A model generated the notes under the pieces. That model saw only the letters and a program-made list of their open reading frames with translations, was not told the DNA's origin and searched no databases. Positions 23,045-33,862 of a DNA stretch of 64,000 nucleotides are shown here, one piece after another. The position numbers and the translations under genes are program-made. This DNA is from Macrothele yani (Eukaryota; Arthropoda; Arachnida; Araneae; Macrothelidae): the NCBI GenBank assembly GCA_039090855.1, contig CM076990.1:198281232-198345231 (forward strand). The letters run 5' to 3'. Every line of letters begins with the position of its first letter. Positions within the stretch are counted from its first letter, which is position 1.

Positions 23045-23942
23045 CAGAGTGTGCGAGAATTATTGGACACGTTACAAATTTATGTACAGAAAAAAACTAT
23101 GAGCATTGTCTGTTTTACTATGTCACGTATTACTAACACGGTTTCTAAATTTTTGTTTTGCAGAATTGTTATTCCCAGAATCCGATAGATGGCGCTAGGT
23201 GTGGCCTGATAAAGAATGTATGAGAAATGTGTGCAATCAGTAGTCATGTCATCCGTATGGCGACGTGTGTGTTATGGCTTGCGGAATTAAAGTCTGTCAT
23301 TAAAGTTAAAAGACGGTACCATTTAGAATATGGTTGTAATCCTCCGTCAACGAATTCAATTAAGAGGTGGATGAAACAGTTTAAAGAAACTGGCAATGTG
23401 GAACATCGTGGAGGAGCCAGTAGGCCTAGTGTCAGCGGTGAGACGGTTGACCAAGTTAATGAAAGTTTCTGACGAAGCCCCAGGAAATCTGTTTGTAAAG
23501 CAAGCTGAGAACTATGACAATGCCTCCGCATTGGTCAATGTGTGTACGTAGTGCCTAAATGAGCATTTCCCCAAGTGATAGATTGGGAGGTGGTGGTCCC
23601 ATTCTGTGGCCTTGTTGCTCTCCAGATCTAACTCCATTGGATTATTTAATGTGAGGTTATGTGAAAGATTGTCTATCAGACACCTTGTACTGATTTGCAG
23701 GAACTGAAGCAGCATATCACAGCTGCTATTAATTCCATAACTCCTCCGATGCTTGCCAATACATGGCATGAAATCGAGTATCGCTTGGACGTACTACGAG
23801 CAACCAAGGGATCTGACATCAAAATTTATTAACTTGTGTAGTTACATTGTAAGTTAGTACAGTCCGTTTCTTTCTATCTGTTTAATGCTTTGTTTTATTA
23901 TAAATAATTTTGTAATGTGTCCAATAATTCTTGGACACCCTG
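23045..23942 (+). mobile_element. Tc1/mariner-superfamily element, internally deleted
   Basis: The termini CAGAGTGTGCGAGAATTATT (left) and the complement of CAGGGTGTCCAAGAATTATT (right) are inverted repeats. TA precedes the left end; TG follows the right end. It is 898 bp long. The same superfamily as copy A at 2894, but the termini differ, so it is another family. Confidence 0.8.
23263..23832 (+). pseudogene. Tc1/mariner-type transposase, central part deleted
   Basis: The N-terminal frame reads LAELKSVIKVKRRYHLEYG, then SIKRWMKQFKETGNVEHRG, the first helix-turn-helix seen also in copy A. After RSPRKS the frame jumps to the C-terminal SPDLTPLDYLM region with the third catalytic Asp. It ends with WHEIEYRLDVLRATKGSDI. 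The segment with the first and second Asp is missing. Several stops are present. It is non-functional. Confidence 0.8.
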
Positions 23943-24229
23943 TGTGTGCTATTTTGCACCCAAACCACTGTTCAGTGAAGTTCTAGAGCACCAAGATTTT
24001 TATTTTAGAGCTTGAGCACAAAATTTCAGAAAAATGCAATTATTGGCAAAAGAAAAATATACCTGAATAAAAATCTTTTTTGTGTTTAGGTCTGTCTATA
24101 GACAGAATAAATGAATTATAAATAATAATTCATTTATCTTTCACTTGAAAATTTTTCATATACGAGCTTGACTATTAGCTGCTTTTCAGGAGTTAAAAGA
24201 TTTCATATTTAATGTTCCTCCATTACTTA

Positions 24230-27021
24230 TAAAGATTAAAATTGGTGATTTTTTCTAGTGGCCATTGGCCAGTGGTTGGACAAAATCTGGTGGCCACTTT
24301 CCTTACAGCTGTTTCGTGTTGTATGCACATTTTATCACTGCACTGAATACCTTTAATTTATTTAGACATAGTTAAATGTAAGCTTAGTAGTTACAAGGGC
24401 ACTGTCTATTGTCCAGTGTAAATTAAATGAATAAATATAATCTTAAAAGTTATATATTTCTTCAACCACATCAACCAAATTTTTAAGACAGTTTTTATTG
24501 GAAAGATAATTTAATCATTTTTATTTGGTCTTTCACTATGTTCACACAAAAAAAAAAAAGCCTCTCAATCTCTCCACCATAAATTGATAGCAGTGAATGG
24601 ATCAAATTTTTCAAGGAGTACTTACTTTTGCTTTATTTAATTTGCTGTATTTTCTAAAATCATTCATTGCATGAGCATCGTCTTGTCATCAAGAACATTG
24701 CCCACAATGCTTGCATTCTCTTAACTTCTGCATTGCTTGGCATAACAGTCAGCAATATTGAGTATTTCAACAATTTATGCTATGACCTTTATGTTCTAAA
24801 AATTGCTTGTTTTTAGTTTCTCTAGCAGTTTTTAGTGAGTTATTGATGGTTAAAAATGTTCAGACATTATGTTTCGAAGCTGCTTCCATTCTGCTAAATT
24901 TTTCTTTTCATTCCATTTAATTTTGGTTAGGTTCTTCTTGGTGTCAAAATGAAAACTGGCTGTATAGCTTTCAAAAATGAATTTCATATCTTATAGCAGA
25001 ATCATTTTGTGGTACAGCTGAGATTGGGAGAAATGTGATACCAACCTGGCTTTATTTTACAGACTCTCAATGATTCCTGACCACTAACAGAAAATATTCA
25101 GTAATTTCCTGGGTTGTTCTAATAAATATGGCATTATAAAAACATTGATAAACCTTTACAGGTGTTGAAAAAATTGTCATGATGAAATAAGAACGCTTGC
25201 AGAGTATCCTGATTCCATCAGATTCTGTCCGGTTTTCGAACCCAGTGTCAGCTTTTTTTTTTTTTTTTTTTTTTTTCCCCCGGAAACATTCAGTTTCGGT
25301 AGAATTTTATTGATTTGTCATTTTTTCTGTTTGCCTACCACAGACCTTCCAAATACTACGAATTCTCCATAGTCACTACGAAAATCATCGATCGCTGCAG
25401 AGTACGGGAAACCTCGAATATACTATGGAAATAAAAAATCTGGTCGCCGGGTTTGTTTGTTTTTTTCCCTTCAGAAAACGTTGTTTTGGTAAAATTTTAA
25501 TGATTTGTCATTTTTCCTGTTTGCTCACCTCAGACCTTCCAAATGCTACGAATTCTTCACAGTCACTACGGAAATCGTCGATCGCTGCAGAGTACGGGAA
25601 ACATCGAATATACTACGGAAATAAAAAAATCTGGTTGTCGGTTTTTTCCCCTTCAGAAAACGTTGTTTTGGTAGAATTTTAATGATTTGTCATTTTTTCT
25701 TGTTTGCCATCCTCAGATCTTCCAAATGCTACGAATTCACCATAGTCACTACGGAAATCATTGATCTCTATGGAATACGGGAAACATCAAATATACTACG
25801 GAAATAAAAAAATCCATGAAATGATGTTATTCAATCATTTGCTAAAGTTTATTTTCATGTTTTCAAAATTCTAACATTCATCAAACATTTTTGGGACTAT
25901 TTATTGGATGTTTTTAATGTCGCGACATGCATCTTTCATGTCGTTAGTCGCCTGAAAATGATTGTTTTTAGTACGGATGAAAATGTTCCGTAGTTTTCTA
26001 AATTTCGAATTTTTCTTACCCCAAGATGCACATTCTTTTCACTTTTTGGTTACATTCTTATGTTATATTTTTTCTGATTATGTTTCTCATTTTTTTAATA
26101 GCTTCAGTAATAGTGAAAAAGAATAATTTCGTATTTTAAAAATTTTTTCTAGTGAAGCTCAGTTTTTGTTATTTCTAACCACCTGTTCTTCGAAACCAAT
26201 CAATACGGAAAGTGTTTTTTTTTTTTTCCGCTTTTTTAAAGCTAACTTAAATTTCAAAATCGGTACTTATTCCACCCGTGATGGAATCAGCCTTATCCGC
26301 GACCCGTAAAATGACTATCACGGCAGTGTGAACAATACAGTACTGATTTTGATATATAATTTCGTTGAAAAACTTGTGTTTACCCATTCTTTAGTAACAT
26401 TTTACCGTATTAAGGGGCAGACAAGAGGTTTTTTTTTTTTATTTTGTTTAAAGCCAACTTCACACGTGCAAAGGAAACGCCACTCTGCGTGGATTGAAAG
26501 ACAGAGCGCGGCGCGGAAAGTGAAGTCCCGTTTTTCTACCTTCGATTTCTTTTTGTAAACAAAAGGGAAAATGCTTGCCCATTTTATTTGATGATAAGCA
26601 AGAAGAGCCTAAGGAATGGAAAATCGTGCGTTTTCAGAGAAACCAAACTTTAAAAATCTAGCTGCTGAAGACGAGTTGTGATGCCACAGTTCCATCTAAA
26701 GCCATAGGTGTCCATTTCCGATATGGTTACTTTGTGCACCAACTTAAGTGGAAAAACAAACAGCCACCCCGTTCTTGAAGAGTGAATCTATAAATCGTAC
26801 CCACTTATTTGTGGAGGAAAGGGCTATTTTTCACCGCGCACGATTTGGGTGATTTGAAAATACATTTCCTATAACAGGAGCGTTTTAAAAATGCAAATTA
26901 ATTCTTTAGCAATGAAAAAAGGCAAATTTTGGGGCGTGGCGACTAAAACACTTTTTCTACTGGACATTTTATTTTATCCAGTCGCCACGTGGCGAGTGGC
27001 GACCGCTAATTTTAATCTTTA
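24230..27021. mobile_element. hAT-like transposon C (nested in hAT B)
   Basis: The inverted ends start TAAAGATTAAAATTGGTGA (left) and TAAAGATTAAAATTAGCGG (right, complement). The 8-bp flanks ATTACTTA (24222-24229) and GTTATTTA (27022-27029) agree at 6 of 8 positions. GTGGCCA-rich subterminal sequence resembles that of hAT G at 46537. The interior contains three tandem units at 25279-25815 and no recognisable transposase. Confidence 0.6.
25279..25815 (+). repeat. Tandem repeat, about 182-190 bp x 3, inside hAT C
   Basis: The marker GATTTGTCATTTTT occurs at 25312, 25502 and 25684. Each unit continues with CAGACCTTCCAAATGCTACG-type sequence, then CACTACGGAAATC, GAGTACGGGAAAC and TACTACGGAAATAAAAAA. 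Units 2 and 3 are the most alike. It is non-coding; the ORFs across it are incidental. Confidence 0.85.
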
Positions 27022-27362
27022 GTTATTTACCTATGAAAAGTAACTAAAATACCTACGAAAACTAACTAAAATAAAATGCCTATGGAAGGTAACTAAGAAT
27101 ACAAGTGCCTAATTAGTCTGTTGGTGGAAATCTCGGAAATAGCACGAACACGAATCCTCTTGAAAACTCAGAATGAGAACTGCGAAACGAAGTAACGATT
27201 AATGAAACGTTCCTATGGATTGTGATTTCGCCATGTGACTAATTTGAGCATACAGATACAGGTGTTTGTTCTTGTCACATTGTCACAAACAGTGACTTTG
27301 TTACGGTTACTTTTTTGGAACGTTACCGAAAAGTCACTGTGTAGCCCATCCCTAGTATCAGC

Positions 27363-27638
27363 CACCAAGACAGCGTGTAGGGCATTTATTTTGCCGATTC
27401 ATTGCCCTTAGGCTGAGCAGGAAAATCAGGTCTTCCATACACAGAGTTTAAATAAAATGCGTGAGCCATGTAAGAAGAAATTTACTTTTTTTAAATTGGG
27501 GTGTTAAGTGATGCAATACATTACATGGCTCTTTTTTTCATTTTGTTGCACAAAAACACTGTACACGTTATGAATAATCGTGATAGTGCCACCCAAATTT
27601 TAATCTGTTAATTTGCATAGTCCATATAAATAATAATA
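27363..27638. other. Unassigned stretch
   Basis: Nothing recognised between hAT B and the possible element end CAGGGCTTGAAAAA at 27639. Confidence 0.45.
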
Positions 27639-28657
27639 CAGGGCTTGAAAAATATCTCAAACGTTTACATGCCCAGCTGGGCATGTGCAGAAATTAACAT
27701 AACAGTGAAAACTGTACATTAAGGGATGTCCTAGAAACTGCTCTGAGCAGTGGGAAGTTTTGGTTGGTACCAAACAGCTTCCATGGGATTAACAACATTG
27801 ATGATATCCTCTTAACAGCAGTCAACGGACACCACAGTCAGCCACTGAAAGAAATCTAACAGATGACCTGCCCTTTGGATTTTACATAGTTCCTTCGGTA
27901 CTTCAGCAAGAAGGATAAGATAGGAACAAAGAATATTTTTGCTAAATACATAATGGGTTGGATTATGGCAGCTTACAGTGGTATGCTTAAGTGAAAAGAA
28001 AAAGGTTTAATTCTACATCATGGTTCATACACTCCTTGAAAACCTTGAAAAAATAAAGTTCATTTTCAAGTACTTGAAAAATGTTTTTGTTTTGTTTTTT
28101 GAGTAATGATATGAAAGAGCATGTGTAAAATAATAGTTTGTACTAAAAAGTTGTATAGATTTCTGTGTAGTTCTGATAAAAACACCAAGCTGATTCAAAA
28201 GTGCAACTTAGGGGAGTGTGTGGACAGCTGGTGCCTTGGCTGACATGACTACAGATTAAAACGTCAGCCGTGGGAGTAAAATAAGTGGAATGATATATTC
28301 GTGAATCATGATGGGCTTCTGCTGACTTGGATTAGGGATGCATTCTTGCCGAAGGATGAATATGAAAATAATGTGCCCTCTCAAAATATTTCCTAAAAGA
28401 AAATAATTTCAAAAAACATCAAAACAGAAAGCAATTCAAAGTTAATAAAATAAACCAACAGGATTGAGGTGTAATAGGCAGGTCATTGAAGGTGTGTCTG
28501 TCTCAGCTAAGTTTAATGGTTTGAACTTGAAATACCTATCTACTGAAAGCTCACACATATGGTAATTTTTTATTTTTTATTTTGGGCGAAGTTTCCTGGT
28601 TTGGTCTCTGTGGATCTTTGTCTTGCAGCACACTGCCATCTAACTGTGCGATTACAC
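27639..28657. other. Unassigned stretch, possibly the left part of another hAT
   Basis: CAGGGCTTGAAAAATATC at 27639 and the complement of AGGGCTTAAAAAAAAAAC ending at 31935 could be a pair of hAT ends. Both sides carry TGCCCA motifs just inside. The flanks share only ATAATA, so the pairing is weak. No coding sequence is recognised here. Confidence 0.3.
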
Positions 28658-30051
28658 TAGGGATCCCAGATACATTGGAAAAAAATATGAGACACTTACG
28701 ACTGAGGGTGAAAGTTTAGTATGTGCATCCATCCCATATGCCAGTCTTACAAAATGATTTTAACTATTCTTATTAATCAATCAGTCTTGCTCACTCTTGC
28801 AATACTTTTCTGAAGAATGAATTTCACTTAACAATTGTTTGTTTTTAAGAATCATGTCATGAAAAGCTACACAATCCTCATTGAAGAATGATTTTACAAT
28901 AAGTATTGATTTTACAGTTTTTACAGACAATTTGTTTTTCTCATCAATCCACAGTGTGTTCATGCGAGAAAAAAATCTTTTGACACACGCATTTGTTCCA
29001 GGGATGCACATAATGAACTCCACTACTTTCTTTAAATTTGATAGTTCTCCATCAACCTTTTTAAGGCTGTCTTTGTATGAGTGTAACAGAAATTCTGTCC
29101 TATATCTGTAATGCAAATTCTTTTGTACACATTTTCTTGAAAACTATTACTTTGTAGAGTTTGAAATTTTGAGCACAAATAAAAACGACCCATAGCTAAT
29201 ATGTGGTGCAGTTATTTTTCCGAAAAATTTGTTAGAATTTTTTTTTTAAATTCAATTTATCTGACACGAAAGTATTCCAGTTTGGTGCTAGATGGTGCCA
29301 GAAGTTAGCTTGGCAGTATTTCTGTGTGGAAGAAACGAAATCTCTCATTTCTGTTGGATTTTTTTAAATTATCTAGGCCAAATAGAAATCAAAGAATGGG
29401 TACTGAAGTGAGATTGGAATCTTGTCTTCTATAGATAGTCTTAAATTTTACTGTACGTTCATTTTTTGAAGAGAAAATGTGTACACTACCAGAAAACACT
29501 TGAACTTGAGACAGAAACTACGCTTACCTACTAAGCTCCACCCCAAACAATGTCATTGGTTAAAACGTAACAGCGTGTATTTTGTCTTTTCATTGTGGAG
29601 CCAACGAGAGACTGCTTCCTTACTGAATATGGTATGGTCTTCAGTCATTCGCTGACACCAACTTCTGGGACAATTTAATTCCCTCAAGACGTAAAAACCA
29701 CGCCCAAGGAGTGATATTTTGCGCCATCTATCGCAGAAGATGAAGCCTAACACTCATTCAAAGACAGCCTTAAGAGATCCACCCAGACTTCATCTAAATG
29801 TTTAGATTTCAGAGCTGTATTCACAACCATTACTTCATCAAACAAATCAGATTCAACAATGCTTGATATGGCAGCGGTCTGATTAATAGTTTGGACTGTT
29901 TAAAGAACATTTTCCCAAGGTAATGCTGTTTTCAGTCTTGAACTCTAAAATACAGGACAAAAAGCTGTCCTGAAAAGTTTTCTTGGGACAACAGGATGTG
30001 TTAGCCAAAAATGGGACGATCCCATATTTTACGGGACGTCTGGGATCCCTA
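28658..30051 (-). mobile_element. hAT transposon E
   Basis: The ends TAGGGATCCCAG and the complement of TAGGGATCCCAG are perfect inverted repeats. The 8-bp flanks are GATTACAC (28650-28657) and GATTATAC (30052-30059), 7 of 8 identical. The element is 1394 bp, short for an autonomous hAT. It carries only the 3' part of a transposase, so it is an internal-deletion derivative. Confidence 0.88.
28781..29116 (-). pseudogene. hAT transposase C-terminal dimerisation domain
   Basis: A minus-strand frame of 111 codons reads VVEFIMCIPGTNACVKRFFS, then RMNTLWIDEKNKLSVKTVKS, and ends near IHSSEKY. This is the hAT dimerisation region, in which a conserved hydrophobic core and a Phe-Ser-x-Met-Asn motif pair two transposase molecules. 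The part upstream, which should hold the catalytic Asp residues, is truncated; 29120-30040 has no continuous related frame. The start Met is incidental. Identification is strong by motif. Confidence 0.85.
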
Positions 30052-30059
30052 GATTATAC

Positions 30060-30784
30060 ATTACTTTCTAACATTTTTTGTTTTTTCTTTCCTACAGCAT
30101 ACTCAAACCCTAATTTTTTAGCTTGCTTTTTCTAAGAACTGTTTAACACCAGATGTAAGACACAGTTTTCTTAGAATCCCGTACACTATAAATAATTTAT
30201 TTATTTATTGTATTCAGTTTTATTCAGCAGTCAGCATTTGAAAAAGCGCACTGCAACGTTTCCCTTATTGTGCATAAACTTCATATATTTTTTTACTTTT
30301 GCAGAAATACAACGGCCTAGCAGTATTAACTGAGGCCTAACCTCCTAACAATGGTCACTTTTTTCCCTGTCTGAACAGTGACTGTTATTTGGAGGTTTTA
30401 CTGCATTTACCTGCCCAAGAAAATTTATCTTTTAAAATAACAAATCAAAACCCTCATTTTTTTAAAGTTAAAAAATGTGATTAACTTTTTTTTTTTTTTT
30501 ACGTGTTTTGTATTTCTGTTGTAATAGTCTGTATTCAAAATGTACAGTGCACAAAAGCATGTATCTTAAGTTTCAAGATGATGATGGTGAAATTGATATG
30601 AAGTGATATGATGATGAAATTGGTATTTGAGAAATTTAGTGATTCTGCCATGTTCATTTCATCAAAGTTTTTGGCTTATTCACTAAACAGTGGAGGCAAG
30701 TTCCATCAGAGGCATGCATCCTGTCACTTACTGTAAACAACATTTGGAGCAAAACCACATATGGTTCACTGACCTAAAGCATAA
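30060..30784. other. Unassigned AT-rich stretch
   Basis: T homopolymers and a small repeated block (GATATGAAGTGATATGATGATG) near 30570-30620 are present. No gene was recognised. Confidence 0.5.
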
Positions 30785-30786
30785 TA

Positions 30787-31640
30787 CAGGGTGATTCATA
30801 AAGAACTATACAGTTTCAATGTACTATAGATAAAACAAGAACAATGTAAGATATTTTATGTTATCTGTAACAGAATTGTAGGGGAATGTTTCAAGGTTTT
30901 TTAGAGACAGTCACAGATGTTCTATGTGTGCACCCTTAGTCACACGACACACATCAAGCTGGTAACCCATTGCCGCCCAAACGCGAGGTAAGATATCTGG
31001 ATCAAGTGCAGTGATAGTGGCTGTGATGCGCTGTTATAGCTCCGCTAGATCAACAGGAAGGATTCTCCGTTCCCTACAAGTGAACTTTGTTCTGGTTTAC
31101 CTGACCACTTACGTGAAATGTAGCTTCATCGGTGAAAACTAAGTGATCGGCAAAATCGTCATTTTCAAAACCGTGCTGCATTTCGGCACAAAATTCAAAG
31201 TGCTTTGTCTTGTCAAGGTCATTGAGATTTTGCAACATCTGCACTTTGTATGGAATCATTTTCAGCTTCTTTCTCAAAATTCTCCAGACAGTGAGTGGGC
31301 TGTAAAATCTGCACTTGATGACTCACCCACGGCATTGATTTTCTCGGGCTTCGTTGAATGGCGATGCAAACACTATTGACGACTTCTACCAATACACACA
31401 GTCGTCCAGGACTTTTAAGTTTGCACAAACAGCCCGTAGTTTCAAATTTTTTATGCCAATCGTAGATAGATTTTCTTGTTGGAGGTTCTTTTCCGAATCG
31501 TGATCTAAAATGCCATTGCACAACAGTTACAGATTCCAGTTTGCTCAATTCAAGAACACAAAATGCCTTTTCCACTGCAGACGCTGCCATTTTGACTGAC
31601 TAGTGATGTGGCATGCGTGCAATCGCCTATGTCACTTCCC
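30787..31640 (-). mobile_element. Tc1/mariner-superfamily transposon, copy B (truncated)
   Basis: The lower end CAGGGTGATTCATAAAGAAC is preceded by TA and matches the terminus of copy A (2894). The transposase is read on the minus strand. The opposite terminus is not found near 31600-31700, so the 5' side of the element is lost. Confidence 0.7.
30905..31590 (-). pseudogene. Tc1/mariner-type transposase, internally deleted
   Basis: It begins MAASAVEKAFCVLELSKLES at 31590, with the helix-turn-helix IYDWHKKFETTG and the CKLKSPGR hook. After a frameshift, VQMLQNLNDLDKTKHFEFC leads to the first catalytic motif VFTDEATFHVSG with its Asp intact. The segment with the second and third Asp is missing. 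The C-terminal tail (ALDPDILPRVWAAMGYQLDV) is in another frame, ending GAHIEHL near 30907. It shares all motifs with copy A but is not its direct duplicate. It is inactive. Confidence 0.8.
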
Positions 31641-31745
31641 CTCAGTAGCGGGACACAAATTTTATGAGTACATCTACCTAACGTAGCAATAATACAACTT
31701 CTAGTGATTAGGAGGGAAATGAAACGCGACGTGATGACTTTTTTT

Positions 31746-31779
<34 letters not shown>

Positions 31780-32532
31780 TTTTTTTTGTTGTTGTTGTTT
31801 TAGGAAATTCTATTCCAAACATCTGTACTTTTAAATTTAGTTGCCCTGTTTGGGCAAATAGATTTTTATTTTTCTGCCCAGGCCAATAATTTACATGCTC
31901 CAAGCATCTTGGGCATAGTTTTTTTTTTAAGCCCTCATAATAGTTTAGCATCAAAAGTCAAATTTTCAACTGTAAATCACTGAGAAATTTTAGTTCAGTT
32001 TAGAAAGTGATTGTGTGAGCAAATAAGCTGGTACTTCGATGTTATTTTAGAATTCATTGTATCTACAGAAAGGTCTTAAAAGATGATGTTCAACTTGAGA
32101 AAAACAGATGGCACAGGAAATAGACTGTATAATTTAATTTTGGAGATAAAGAAAGAAAAAATAAAAACCTGCTGGAGTGGTACTGGGTATTTACAGGAAA
32201 CATCATTAGAAAAACACTGTTAAGTGTAAAAATATGATTGAAATTTCATGTAGAGAATAAACACAGCAATCAGACATCACTGAATTGACTGTAATTACTG
32301 TTTCACATGTGAATATGAGAAGAATATTTCTTCCACTCTGTATTTTATGTAGAGTTGGTGATTGAAATTTCATGTAACTTAAAGGGTTGGCGTGATTTGT
32401 TTTTTTTTTCATCTGGGTTATTCCTTTCTTGTGTTTTAGGTAGAATGTAATCCATAGCTACCTTGTATGTTTTTTTTGTTTTGCTTTTTTCATTTTATGA
32501 GGGATTGTTTTTATTAATATATATGGGCATTA
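31641..32532. other. Unassigned stretch with CT microsatellite
   Basis: A T/CT-rich run is at 31739-31788. No coding region or transposon end with a clear partner was seen. The complement of AGGGCTTAAAAAAA ends at 31935. Confidence 0.5.
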
Positions 32533-32534
32533 TA

Positions 32535-33774
32535 AGCACACCATACAAAAACTGAGTCACCCCTGTCAGAACTTACCACGAGTGACAGCTCTTGCCTTGA
32601 TGACAGCATGAATCTGGTGGTGTAAAGACCATGAAGTTGTGGATGTATTGAACATCGATTTGCAGCCACTCGTGCGTCAGTTAGTACCAAAGTTCCGCCA
32701 GAGGACGTGGGTGTCTATTCCGGCATTTCACCCTTCTGTTCTAAATGATCCCACAGATTTTCAATAGGATCTAAATCTCAGAATTTGGCGGGTCAGTCAA
32801 AATGAGACAGCATTGCTGATTGTTTGTTGTGTTACTCAGACCCTGTGCAATTTTCTTCTTGTAAGACAGGAGTGGCGATGTGATGCTGCTCCTGGAGATG
32901 TCGGGCAGAGGGCAACACTTCGTCATTCAGAATGCGGAGGTACTCATGCTGATTCAAATTCATTGTCACTGCAACAAAAGGGCCCATTTCATGGTATGAA
33001 AATCATTCCCAAAACATCACAGAACCCCCTCCAACTTGAACAACATCTTCTACACAATCAGGATTAAAAGCATCATTTGGCCTGCAATGCATTCGTCGCC
33101 TCCCATCCTTGGAGGAGAAACAAAAAGGAGACTCGCACCAAATTATTAGTTTCCAATCCTCCACAGTAAAGTTTTGGTGCCACCGAGCCCACCCACTGAT
33201 AACGTGTGACTTGCTGTTAAAAGAGGCCTCTTCCGTGATACTCTGCTCCAGATGTCCATCGTGTGCAGTTCTCATCGCAATGTCCTTTCAGAAATTGGTT
33301 GGAGTGGACTTTCACCGACTGTTTGGAGCAATTGATACCGATTTACAGTTATTAGGCGTGAAACATGGTGGCGATGGTCACTGTTGGTGAGAATCTTTTT
33401 CCGGCCACAGTTATGTCACCGATTTGCAGTTGCCTGCGAACTACACCACTGTTTGTAGACCCATTGGACAGTACATTTTGACACACTAACAAATAAGACA
33501 TCATCATTTACATTGTATGTTCATGGGCATGGCCAAACACGATGGCTCCTCTTTGCCACTCAGTAACATCTTTCTTATGACCCATATTGCAGACTAAATT
33601 CAGCACACATGTTGCTTTTCACCGCTGCACGAGACAGAAACAATCCTGTAGACCACGTCAATGCTATTTATCTCGTAACAATGCTATCACGGCGCCCTCT
33701 GTGCAACCAGTAACTTCTGTGTAACCGGTAACTTAGTTCTGTTAGGGGTGACTAATTTTTTTGTCTGGTGTGCT
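32535..33774 (-). mobile_element. Tc1-like transposon
   Basis: The inverted ends AGCACACCATACAAAAACTG and the complement of AGCACACCAGACAAAAAAAT extend into a shared GTCACCCCT motif. TA flanks both sides (32533-32534 and 33775-33776). Its 1.24-kb length is typical. Confidence 0.88.
32580..33585 (-). pseudogene. Tc1-like transposase, broken
   Basis: The likely start is the Met at 33585 (MGHKKDVTEWQRGAIVFGH). The best segment reads VISGWARWHQNFTVEDWKLI, then the first catalytic region as CESPF where SDES is expected, so the first Asp is lost. It continues FNPDCVEDVVQVGGGSVMFW. Beyond this the frame is interrupted and the second Asp and Glu are not in frame. It is a Tc1-type DDE enzyme by family, inactive here. 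Confidence 0.8.
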
Positions 33775-33821
33775 TATATATAGCCCTAAATCAAAAAAAC
33801 TATAAGCAAAGTTATTTTCCT

Positions 33822-33862
33822 ATCCCTGCTTATAGATATAAGCAGGGATAGAAAAATATTCT
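33822..33862. repeat. Imperfect palindrome at the left junction of hAT F
   Basis: Left arm TTCCTATCCCTGCTTATA and right arm TATAAGCAGGGATAGAAA are separated by GA. The right arm spans the target duplicate GATATAAG and the first bases of the hAT end. The left arm carries an inverted copy of that end outside the element. Confidence 0.8.

Larger units (their letters stand above)
19653..27354. mobile_element. hAT transposon B (7.7 kb with nested insertions)
   Basis: The ends TAGAGGTGGGTACA (left) and the complement of TAGGGATGGGCTACA (right) share further inverted similarity: TAACGTTAC, GTCACTGT and GGTTAC motifs. The 8-bp flanks match at 7 of 8 positions: GTATCGGC (19645-19652) and GTATCAGC (27355-27362). 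Nested inside are LINE copy 2, a deleted mariner-like element and hAT C. About 0.9 kb remains as its own sequence. No transposase is recognisable in that remainder, so it is probably a non-autonomous element. Confidence 0.75.

Noticed and set aside
27639..31935. A 4.3-kb hAT defined by CAGGGCTTGAAAAA and its partner at 31935
   Set aside because: The ends share only a short core and the flanks do not give an 8-bp duplicate; kept as a note only.
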